DNA of 8,686 nt from Acidobacteriota bacterium (GTDB lineage Bacteria; Acidobacteriota; Terriglobia; Terriglobales; Acidobacteriaceae). Location of the stretch: contig JAJXXG010000572.1 of the NCBI GenBank assembly GCA_021781255.1, forward strand, positions 1 to 8,686, written 5' to 3'. Position 1 is the stretch's first letter. Every line of letters starts with the position of its first letter. Shown piece after piece: positions 1-6,436 of the stretch. Below the pieces are notes generated by a model, which did no database searches, was not told the DNA's origin, and saw nothing but the letters and a program-made list of their open reading frames with translations. The translations under genes and the position numbers were made by a program.

Positions 1-280
1 TGCGAGACATTCTGGGGGACTTCGCCCAAAACAGAATAGCATAGAAATGTTGTTAAGTGAACAGTATTGCCGCTAGCTGGTCTATTTCCTACCGGTTGTC
101 GAAGAGCTGCAACTTCAACATCTGCCGGAAAGGTACCTGGAGTACCCCAGGCTGAAGCTGCGCAAACTATCGACCTGATGCTCAGAAAAAGACGCTTCTG
201 GTGATCGGTAACAAGATGGAGTTCTGATAGCGCTCAAGAACACTGCTTGCTCAGGGGATTCCTGGACTAAACTAGTGGTC
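1..280. other. Leader region without a supported gene
   Basis: I find no coding region I can support here. A + strand frame is open for only 33 codons (77-175, ending in TGA), is rich in Leu/Glu/Arg and matches nothing I recognise; it could be a gene scrap. Two small inverted repeats are visible. ATTCTG (9-14) pairs with CAGAAT (32-37), with an inner GGG/CCC pairing, and CCTGG (136-140) pairs with CCAGG (147-151). Neither is followed by a T-run, so I do not call a terminator. I also see no convincing -35/-10 pair for the lipoprotein gene. Confidence 0.5.
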
Positions 281-679
281 ATGCGCATTCATGTTGCAAT
301 TGTGGGCCTCCTCGCCGGTTATCTGATGTTTTGCGGGTGCACGCAAAAGCGACCGCCCCAGCAAGAAAGCAACTCGACTCAGACTGACGTCCGATCCGTT
401 GGCCCAACTCTCATCAAGCTCTATCCTGATGAAACCATAGCAGGCCACGCATTCAATCGACAGGCCAATGGCAGCTCAGCATTGGCCGCCGCAACGCAGA
501 ATGCCAAGAACAACACGGCTATCATTTTCGACGGCCAACGACTGGAAACCGTGTTCGGTGGGGAATCCCTACTGACCGCGGTGGTGCCACCGGCACTTTA
601 TGCAAGGCCTGGAAAACACGAAGTATTTCTTCAAACTGATTCGCACAAGTCAAACGTCCTGTTTTTCGAAGTTCGTTGA
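281..679 (+). CDS. Predicted lipoprotein with IPT/TIG-like domain
   Basis: This encodes a 132-residue protein of unknown function. The N-terminus (MRIH, then about 13 hydrophobic residues, then FCGC) looks like a type II signal peptide. Cys20, preceded by Gly, is the likely lipidated residue, although Phe at -3 is not ideal. A polar linker rich in Gln, Ser and Thr follows (about 21-41). Residues 42-132 form one compact domain with an IPT/TIG-like pattern: a Pro-rich start, an AGxxFN turn, an FDG hairpin and a final alternating strand ending FFEV. Residues 58-132 align without gaps to the last 75 residues or so of the large glycosyltransferase encoded nearby on the other strand, with 31 identities. 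IPT/TIG domains are immunoglobulin-like folds that usually mediate binding, so a structural or docking role at the envelope is an inference. The start could also be GTG at 275; ATG 281 was chosen because it gives a cleaner signal peptide. No strong Shine-Dalgarno sequence is visible for either start. Confidence 0.72.
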   Translation: MRIHVAIVGLLAGYLMFCGCTQKRPPQQESNSTQTDVRSVGPTLIKLYPDETIAGHAFNRQANGSSALAAATQNAKNNTAIIFDGQRLETVFGGESLLTAVVPPALYARPGKHEVFLQTDSHKSNVLFFEVR

Positions 680-690
680 TGCTGTCAAGA

Positions 691-1644
691 TTAGCCAAAA
701 ATACCAAAAAATGTTTCCGGGTGGAGGTAATTTGTTTCTAAATAGTGGCAATCAAGCTCCCAGATCCAGTTAAGAACTGCTTGATCGAGTGACTCACGAA
801 GATCGTAATTCGGGCCGTACATCGTATCAAAGAACCTTCTCGATAGACTAAAGTAGGGAACGAACTGCCTCCTCACAAACATGGAATTCAAAATAGGAAT
901 AATGTCCTCTGACCGGATACATTCCATCGATCCTGCGCTCGTGTCCATTTCCCAGACCTCCTCGTCTATGCGACAGGTATCATACGCGGTGTGATTTATA
1001 CGGAAACGCGGAGGCAGTGTGCGGAAAAGTGCTCGCACAACTTCCCTTGTCTTTGGCCACATTAGATACCCGTTCCTCGTAGACACATCTACGGTTATGA
1101 GTTCTCCTCCGTTCCGGATGGTCCGGCGGATCTGTTTCGCGAGGCGCTCCAGTTCAAGCACGTGGTGAAGTGAAGCGTGGCAGAACACGACATCGAAGCT
1201 CGCGGCATCCAAATCGATCGTGTTCAGGTCGCCGATGTGGAAATCTACGCAGAGGCCTTCCTGGTCGGCGCGGTCCTGGCCGAGTTGAACGAGGCTGGGA
1301 TTCAGATCAACACAGGTTATTTTTGAATCCTTCGCCTCTCGGGCCAACGACAGTTCGATGCCCCCAGGACCCGAGCCAAGCGAGAGCATTCGGACGCCGG
1401 GTGAATGCTGTAAACGGCGCAATACGTGCCCCATCAAGTCCGATCCCGTCAATCCCCGAACGACTGCGGCGGCCCGTGTTTCGATCTCAACCCACGATTG
1501 GGGCACCGGTTGCTGCAACTCCTCTCGGGCGCTCTGCCCTCTTTCGCTCTGATCCTCAATGAAGATCTGATTATAGTGCTCGATTTCTTCGTGAGTCAGT
1601 CTCTGATATTCAAGGCCTTCAGGCCTGAGATCTATTGGTCGCAT
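691..1644 (-). CDS. Class I SAM-dependent methyltransferase
   Basis: This encodes a 317-residue protein that should transfer a methyl group from S-adenosylmethionine to an unknown acceptor. The Rossmann-fold motifs are clear: motif I LSLGSGPGGIEL at about 87-98, the acidic post-I strand CVDLNPSLV at about 111-119, the GD-containing loop near 138, and FDVVFCHASLHHV at about 150-162 (motif IV region). The C-terminal ~150 residues are rich in Arg, Tyr, Phe and Trp and probably form the acceptor site. The gene lies directly downstream of the large glycosyltransferase gene and is surely co-transcribed with it, which suggests a sugar or glycan-lipid substrate; that role is inferred. I chose ATG at 1644 because a GGAG sits 6 nt upstream. 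A longer reading from TTG at 1665 (324 residues) would overlap the upstream stop as TTGA but has a poor ribosome binding site. It is distinct from the methyltransferase domain at the N-terminus of the preceding protein. Confidence 0.88.
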   Translation of the reverse strand: MRPIDLRPEGLEYQRLTHEEIEHYNQIFIEDQSERGQSAREELQQPVPQSWVEIETRAAAVVRGLTGSDLMGHVLRRLQHSPGVRMLSLGSGPGGIELSLAREAKDSKITCVDLNPSLVQLGQDRADQEGLCVDFHIGDLNTIDLDAASFDVVFCHASLHHVLELERLAKQIRRTIRNGGELITVDVSTRNGYLMWPKTREVVRALFRTLPPRFRINHTAYDTCRIDEEVWEMDTSAGSMECIRSEDIIPILNSMFVRRQFVPYFSLSRRFFDTMYGPNYDLRESLDQAVLNWIWELDCHYLETNYLHPETFFGIFG

Positions 1645-1650
1645 CAACGA

Positions 1651-1654
1651 CTCC
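1651..1654 (-). promoter_or_regulatory. Shine-Dalgarno site for the methyltransferase
   Basis: On the minus strand the sequence reads GGAG, six nucleotides before ATG at 1644 and inside the 17-nt gap after the upstream stop codon (1662-1664). It decides the start in favour of ATG 1644 over TTG 1665, and it is the clearest ribosome binding site I see in the window. Confidence 0.6.
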
Positions 1655-1661
1655 AACCGAG

Positions 1662-4600
1662 TCAATCTTCAACTTGAAACAACAGGGTATCCGATTCACC
1701 CTGATCGTTGACAAGAGATACCGGAATCCGGCGCGGAATACGATTAAAGTGGTCAGGCAGCTCAGCACTTAGCAGGAAGGAATTGCCACAAGCCGTCTGG
1801 AGCAGTTGCCCATCGAACCGAATCACCGTACCCGGGCTAGCGTTTTCACACTCCGCAACGAGAGCAGAACACCCATTCGGTTGAAGATTGATGGGTTGCC
1901 CGATGGACGTGCGAGAGGGGAACAGGTGCTTCAGGATCAGACGAGGAGTGCGCTGTGACACCAATTCCGGGCTTCCGAAGAATTCGGAGAGCGGAATCCT
2001 GTCGCCTTCGCGCAGAGGCGGTACACCGGCCCTGATCTTGTGGTTGATCCAGGTTTTCTTCCACTTCGACTCGAAGTACTTGCGGTTCTTCTCAAAAAGG
2101 GCCAAGACTTGAGCGGAGTCGATCTTCCTAAACGAACCATTGCCGAAGTGATGAATGAAACAGTCCTCCACCACAAGGATTCTGAACCCAGCCATTCGGA
2201 CCCGAATACAATAATCATCGTCTTCAAACATGCCGACACCGAAACTCTCGTCCAGATCGCCAACCTGGCTCCAAACTCTGCGCGGCACGGCAGCACAAAG
2301 AAAGGGCACGACATCCAACTCCTGTGTCCTGTGGAAATCCGTCGAAACACGCTCCAGAGCGAAACGGTCCATTTCAGCCAGCGTTCTGTATCCAGTTTGA
2401 ATTCGTGTTTCGTTACCCGAAAAATTCGTTACTGGTGCTGTGATACCAACCTTGTCATTCTGCGCAAGCGGAAATAATAAGCGTCCCAGCCAACCCCACG
2501 TAACGACGGTATCCACGTTCAGAAATACGAAAAACTCACCCCGAGCTTGCCCTGCAGCAATGTTGTTTGCTGCGGCAAAACCGCGATTCTCTTTTAGCAG
2601 GGTGATACGGAGTTGCGGGAATGTATTCCGGTACTCATCCAACACTCGCTGAGAGCCATCAGTCGAGCAGTTATCTACCAAGACCAATTCATAATTCGGA
2701 TAAGCTGTGTTTCGACGGACGGAATCGAGAAATGGACCGAGAAATTCCACAGAGTTGAAGGAGACAGCCAGGATGGAGACCAAGGGGTAGGCGCTTGTGA
2801 GTGATTCTTCAATGGCATCAACCCGTCGTCTCCAACAGTTCACTTCAGCGTAAGCAATTCGCTTGGCTCTGATCTGAGGACTCGATTCCGCAAGAGCTCG
2901 ATCAAGCTGGCTACTAAACTCCGCGGCGGTCTCACCAAAGTAAAGAAGATCACCGTGATCGAGGACCTCTGGCAGCGGCGTGGCGATAATCGGTTTGCCC
3001 TGACTGAGGTATTCGTACACCTTCACAGGGTCCACTGATTTAGTTAGTCGATTTTGCACAAAAGGGAACAGGCAAGCATCGAAACCGCGAAGGTATGATG
3101 GGATCAGACGATAGTGCTTCTCTCCGAGCATTTGCACGTTCGCTAAGCTTCGCAGTCGCGATACATCGCAGCCGTGCACTTCCCCGATGATCACAAAAGT
3201 ATAGTTCGGCCTCGATTCGGCCAACTCGGTCATCAACTTCACATCCACCCAATCGGCGATCGCTCCGTAGTAACCAATAACCGGTTTCACAAGGTCTTGC
3301 AAGAGCAGGCTCGCAGGCGCGTTCTGAAAGAACTCGAAATCCGCTCCGTTTCGGACCCGCAGGACTGGCCGGCCGCTTTCTTCATGCAGGCGCCGCTCTA
3401 GTTCCGAGGACGTTGCGATCAGCACATCGCTCTCCTCGGCTAACAATTGCTCCTGTTGCAGGCTGAAGTCTGAGATTCGAGGTTCAGCCGTCCAACTTCG
3501 CCAGTCATCCATGCAGTCGTAGACGATTCGCGCGCCGAGTTGCTCTCGAAGTTCGAGCGCGACCTTCCTCCAGAATGGAAACTGAACGAGGACAATCGTT
3601 TCGCCCAATCCCGCGGCGCGATAGAGTGAGACGATTGAATTAGCCAAGTCATGAGCACGTTCGGCATCCAACGGGTCGCTGTAGATCCGCAACTGCGGCC
3701 CACTTAGCCGTAGCTCATAGAGATTCTCTCTCAAGGGGACCGTTTCAAACTCACGTTCGGACGACGGGCCCACGAAACGCGAAGGGCTAACCCAGAATAC
3801 CCGATGCCCGGCATTGGCAAAGCCCGAGGCGAGTTGTTGAGGGCGCTGGAACCGAAACTCGAAGTCGAAAACTGGGAGCACGACAATGTCTGTCTTGGCG
3901 GTTGTGTGGTTAGGCACCCCACAAGGCACGTGTTCACTAGGTTTGTCGCTGGGCCCGGACCAGTGGTCCCAGATGCTGGGCAGCCGCACATCAAATTTCG
4001 AGAGGTTGTCGCGCCTAAACAACAGTTCCGATGGCACAAGAAGACTGGCCAGCTTACCTCGGAGCCCTTGGCGTGTCCACAGCGTATAGGCCTTGCGAAT
4101 TGCCAACATCACCTGCCACGCCCGCTGTCCTCTCAGGCTGGCCAATGCCGATTCCAAGTCGCGCTCAAAAGCGACTCCTGCCTTGAGTAATCCTTCCTTG
4201 AGAGCAGCGTACCTTTGAGAGAGCTCACGAACCTGAGCCTTCGTAGACTCGATATGCCGGTCCCTCTCAATGAGCGCCTTCTCGGCCAAGGTCGCGTTTC
4301 GCTCCAGCTTAGCGGCCTCGTCAGTTAGGTCCGCGATACGCTCGTTGCCGACCGTGAGTTCACGCTGCAGGTTCTCAACTTGACGGAGCGAGGCTGCATG
4401 GGCTGTTCGAATTTCTTCAAGCTGAGCTTCGATGCTTTGAATTCGCTCAAGGAGCCGGCGGTTCTCGTTACTTGCGATTGTGAGCGAAACGCCAAACGCC
4501 TGAAGCTCCTGGGCGTTGCCGGAGATCGCGGTCCGAGCAGTGGTGAGATCTTTCTTAGACTCAGCCAAGCTTAGGGAGGGCGACTCATTTGCCGATTGCA

Positions 4601-5825
4601 GGGCAGCCAAGCCACTAGCTGTAGAACTCGGCGCGTTCTCCAGCCGCAGTTTGTCATCACAAAGCTCACGGACCTGGGCCTCGTAGCGCTCTCGCTGATC
4701 GGAGAGCCTATCGGCTACATCGCCGGTCAGTTCAAGTCGAGCGCCAAGACGTTGACGTTCCACCTGTAGCTCCGAAGCCTGTAAAGAAATCGAGTTCAGT
4801 ACCGAGATGAGCGAGCGCCTTTCTTGAGTAGCTGCCGAACGCTCTTCAAGGAACTTTTGGACAATGGAGTTTTCTGACACTTCACTCTGGCGGACTCTAT
4901 CCCGAAGGCTCTTAATCTCTACATTCTTCTGAATGACGGCCGCAAGAGCATCGGCAAGCGCCGCGGTAATGATGTCAGATTCCACTCGATCTTCAGATTC
5001 GAACATCCAACCAGGCGAGGCATCTTCTGAGCGGACACTACCTAGGGCAGCCACCATGTATGCTTTTTGCCGTAGATCGACTACAGGAGCTTTATGGATG
5101 GTCAGGAGAAAGTCCCGCAAACTCGGCGAGTCGCCTGTGACTTCTTTGATGAACGACTCGGTCCAATTCAGTCCCAGATATCCAAGGCCCAAATACTTGA
5201 CACCAGCAGCTTCGAAAACCTTGCGCAGCCCGCTGGCAGGTACTTCTTTGCCCCACGGCCATTCAGCGGAGGCTGCGCGTTTGAGCCTCCAGATCCAGTA
5301 CCAGTAACAGTCGCGATTGGGAAGAAGTACGAGGACATACCGACGGCTTCTTCTTGCCATGCCACGCAGTAGCTGCGCCTGTTGCGCCACGGTATAATGC
5401 TCCAACACGCCCGCATTGAAGACAATATCAAACTCGGCTTGGCAAGGCGCTTCGATGTCAGACAGGATAAACTGAGCGGCGACGCCTGCGCGGTCAAAAA
5501 CCCGCTTGGCATATCGGAGTGCCTCCTCGGAGAAATCGAGAATGCTTGTCGAAAACAGACCGGTTCGGGCGAGGGCTAGACTTTGCCAGCCTCCTCCCGA
5601 GCCAGCTTCCAGGGTTCGCCCCCCTTCAGGAAGGAGATCTGAAATTCGTCCCACAAGTTCAGCATTGAACAGGCGGGTGTCTTCGTCCTCTTCAACGAGT
5701 TCCATCCCAGCATAGTAGGCATCCCACTTGCGCTGCTCCGCCGCTTTCGTTTCTGTGGGTGGGGAGTCCCTGGCAGCCAGATCAAGTCTTGTAGACGTTA
5801 TTAGCCCGCTTCCTGTGGTGTCCAT
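1662..5825 (-). CDS. Giant methyltransferase-coiled coil-GT4-GT2-IPT fusion
   Basis: This encodes 1387 residues counted from ATG 5825. Domains in order: (1) class I SAM methyltransferase, about 30-225, with motif I TLEAGSGGGWQS (71-82), LDFSEEAL (96-103) and FDIVFNAGVLEHY (132-144). (2) A long Glu/Arg/Leu/Gln-rich coiled coil, about 288-570. (3) A GT-B fold GT4-type glycosyltransferase, about 644-1005, with RFQRPQQL (658-665), YDCMDDW (769-775), NGADFEFF (826-833) and VYEYLSQGKPII (936-947); the first Glu of the usual EX7E motif appears to be Ser. (4) A GT-A fold GT2-type glycosyltransferase, about 1013-1265, with VDNCSTDGS (1050-1058), ENRGFAAANN (1079-1088), FLNVDT (1101-1106, the metal-binding DxD equivalent), FEDDDY (1200-1205, catalytic base region) and HHFGNGSF (1225-1232). 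(5) An IPT/TIG-like tail, about 1293-1387. There is no signal peptide or membrane helix, so it is probably cytoplasmic, building an O-antigen, capsule or similar glycan. The frame also opens from TTG 5900 (1412 residues), but a TATAAT box lies inside that extension, so I prefer ATG 5825. The acceptor and sugars cannot be read from the sequence. Confidence 0.88.
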   Translation of the reverse strand: MDTTGSGLITSTRLDLAARDSPPTETKAAEQRKWDAYYAGMELVEEDEDTRLFNAELVGRISDLLPEGGRTLEAGSGGGWQSLALARTGLFSTSILDFSEEALRYAKRVFDRAGVAAQFILSDIEAPCQAEFDIVFNAGVLEHYTVAQQAQLLRGMARRSRRYVLVLLPNRDCYWYWIWRLKRAASAEWPWGKEVPASGLRKVFEAAGVKYLGLGYLGLNWTESFIKEVTGDSPSLRDFLLTIHKAPVVDLRQKAYMVAALGSVRSEDASPGWMFESEDRVESDIITAALADALAAVIQKNVEIKSLRDRVRQSEVSENSIVQKFLEERSAATQERRSLISVLNSISLQASELQVERQRLGARLELTGDVADRLSDQRERYEAQVRELCDDKLRLENAPSSTASGLAALQSANESPSLSLAESKKDLTTARTAISGNAQELQAFGVSLTIASNENRRLLERIQSIEAQLEEIRTAHAASLRQVENLQRELTVGNERIADLTDEAAKLERNATLAEKALIERDRHIESTKAQVRELSQRYAALKEGLLKAGVAFERDLESALASLRGQRAWQVMLAIRKAYTLWTRQGLRGKLASLLVPSELLFRRDNLSKFDVRLPSIWDHWSGPSDKPSEHVPCGVPNHTTAKTDIVVLPVFDFEFRFQRPQQLASGFANAGHRVFWVSPSRFVGPSSEREFETVPLRENLYELRLSGPQLRIYSDPLDAERAHDLANSIVSLYRAAGLGETIVLVQFPFWRKVALELREQLGARIVYDCMDDWRSWTAEPRISDFSLQQEQLLAEESDVLIATSSELERRLHEESGRPVLRVRNGADFEFFQNAPASLLLQDLVKPVIGYYGAIADWVDVKLMTELAESRPNYTFVIIGEVHGCDVSRLRSLANVQMLGEKHYRLIPSYLRGFDACLFPFVQNRLTKSVDPVKVYEYLSQGKPIIATPLPEVLDHGDLLYFGETAAEFSSQLDRALAESSPQIRAKRIAYAEVNCWRRRVDAIEESLTSAYPLVSILAVSFNSVEFLGPFLDSVRRNTAYPNYELVLVDNCSTDGSQRVLDEYRNTFPQLRITLLKENRGFAAANNIAAGQARGEFFVFLNVDTVVTWGWLGRLLFPLAQNDKVGITAPVTNFSGNETRIQTGYRTLAEMDRFALERVSTDFHRTQELDVVPFLCAAVPRRVWSQVGDLDESFGVGMFEDDDYCIRVRMAGFRILVVEDCFIHHFGNGSFRKIDSAQVLALFEKNRKYFESKWKKTWINHKIRAGVPPLREGDRIPLSEFFGSPELVSQRTPRLILKHLFPSRTSIGQPINLQPNGCSALVAECENASPGTVIRFDGQLLQTACGNSFLLSAELPDHFNRIPRRIPVSLVNDQGESDTLLFQVED

Positions 5826-5847
5826 CAATGTCAGGACTCGACCTTGT

Positions 5848-5878
5848 ATTATATCGACTTCTTTGCCGCGTAGGACAA
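5848..5878 (-). promoter_or_regulatory. Possible promoter of the glycan operon
   Basis: On the minus strand a perfect TATAAT (5853 down to 5848) ends 22 nt before ATG 5825. A TTGTCC (-35-like, 4 of 6 matches to TTGACA) lies at 5878-5873 with a 19-nt spacer, slightly too long. If used, the 5' leader would be only about 15 nt and translation would start at ATG 5825, not TTG 5900. A TATAAT hexamer can occur by chance, so this is tentative. Confidence 0.35.
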
Positions 5879-5977
5879 AAACGCCCCACTCTCTGAGCAA
5901 GAGATTGAATTAACAGCGAGATTGGAACAAACGTTCAGATAGGCCATAAGCTGCTGAGAGCGGACAAGCCAGTATAG

Positions 5978-5991
5978 CGCGAATCCTCGCG
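5978..5991. repeat. Short perfect inverted repeat (possible operator)
   Basis: CGCGA (5978-5982) and TCGCG (5987-5991) are perfect inverted arms around the loop ATCC. It lies just upstream, in the minus-strand sense, of a TATACT hexamer at 5976-5971, where a regulator could bind. With five base pairs it could easily be chance in GC-rich DNA. Confidence 0.25.
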
Positions 5992-6019
5992 ACATTTCGC
6001 TGAATTCTCACGGCTCTGA

Positions 6020-6045
6020 GGGTCCCTAAAAGTCGACTAGGACCC
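6020..6045. repeat. Hairpin-forming inverted repeat
   Basis: GGGTC-C-CTA (6020-6028) pairs with TAG-GACCC (6038-6045), leaving one bulged base and a nine-base loop that contains the palindrome GTCGAC. There is no following T-run on either strand, so it is not a typical intrinsic terminator. It directly precedes the first copy of the 14-nt direct repeat and may belong to an element end. Confidence 0.35.
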
Positions 6046-6046
6046 A

Positions 6047-6244
6047 CTGCCGTCCAAATTAGCGACGAGTGTCGCGCACACTGACTGAGGCAACAGGAGA
6101 CAAGTCCTCTTCGCCCCGCGTGCGAGACAGCAGGCGAAGTGGCACACCGGCGGGCGGTGTATGACCGCTGCTGTCCGAATTACCGCATCGAAAACGCTTC
6201 GTTTGGGGTTTTCCCACGCATAGGAGCAGGATGCTGTCTGAATT
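6047..6244 (+). repeat. Three dispersed 14-nt direct repeats
   Basis: Copies at 6047-6060 (CTGCCGTCCAAATT), 6168-6181 (CTGCTGTCCGAATT) and 6231-6244 (ATGCTGTCTGAATT) share the core GCYGTCYRAATT. Neighbouring copies match at 12 of 14 positions, and the outer two at 10 of 14. Same-orientation repeats of this kind are typical of transposase or recombinase binding sites near insertion-sequence ends. The third copy ends 8 nt before the stop codon of a possible transposase scrap. Confidence 0.45.
6109..6160. repeat. Two adjacent inverted repeats
   Basis: CTTCGCC (6109-6115) pairs perfectly with GGCGAAG (6133-6139) across a 17-nt loop. Immediately after, ACACCG (6144-6149) pairs with CGGTGT (6155-6160) across a 5-nt loop. 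Neither has a T-run. Together with the flanking direct repeats they give this spacer an unusually high density of short symmetric elements. Confidence 0.35.
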
Positions 6245-6251
6245 CTGGCGG

Positions 6252-6434
6252 TCACGCCAAGGACAACGTCATCTGGGCGTCATGAATCCCTGCCAAAGCG
6301 GGCGGGGCTTGGAGGAGATCATTGAGCCACGTCGTCAGGTTGCGGTAGACGAACAACTGCTGTCGCACGAGAGCCACGAGATTGGACAGGGTGCAGTCGT
6401 ATGTGTTTTGCGTGTCCGCTGCGTGAACCACAGG
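6252..6434 (-). pseudogene. Possible C-terminal scrap of a second transposase
   Basis: On the minus strand an open frame ending at 6252 encodes a tail of about 60 residues containing CTLSNLVALVRQQLF and VYRNLTTWLNDLLQAPP. The Leu-rich helix with RQQLFVYR and WLN resembles the extreme C-termini of some DDE transposases, from memory and without a search. It is in a different frame from the IS66 transposase that ends at 6437 and has no start of its own, so if real it is the remains of an older element into which or beside which IS66 came to lie. It could equally be chance open sequence. Confidence 0.3.
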
Positions 6435-6436
6435 TG

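Larger units (their letters stand above)
5826..6251. other. Intergenic region with mobile-element-like repeats
   Basis: I see no gene in this stretch. It holds the possible promoter of the glycan operon at its left edge, a second TATACT (-10-like) on the minus strand at 5976-5971, several short inverted repeats and three copies of a 14-nt direct repeat. The density of short repeats next to transposase debris suggests leftover ends of one or more insertion elements. No tRNA-like or rRNA-like structure is visible. Confidence 0.5.

Noticed and set aside
1170..1562. + strand open frame of 130 codons inside the methyltransferase gene
   Set aside because: It is antisense to the SAM-binding motifs of the minus-strand gene. 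Its Arg/Pro-rich composition is typical of a shadow frame.
2040..2477. + strand open frame of 145 codons inside the glycosyltransferase gene
   Set aside because: It is antisense to the GT2 domain, whose catalytic motifs are intact on the minus strand, and it has no supporting features of its own.
6020..6045. Intrinsic terminator
   Set aside because: The hairpin has a bulge and no T-run follows on either strand.
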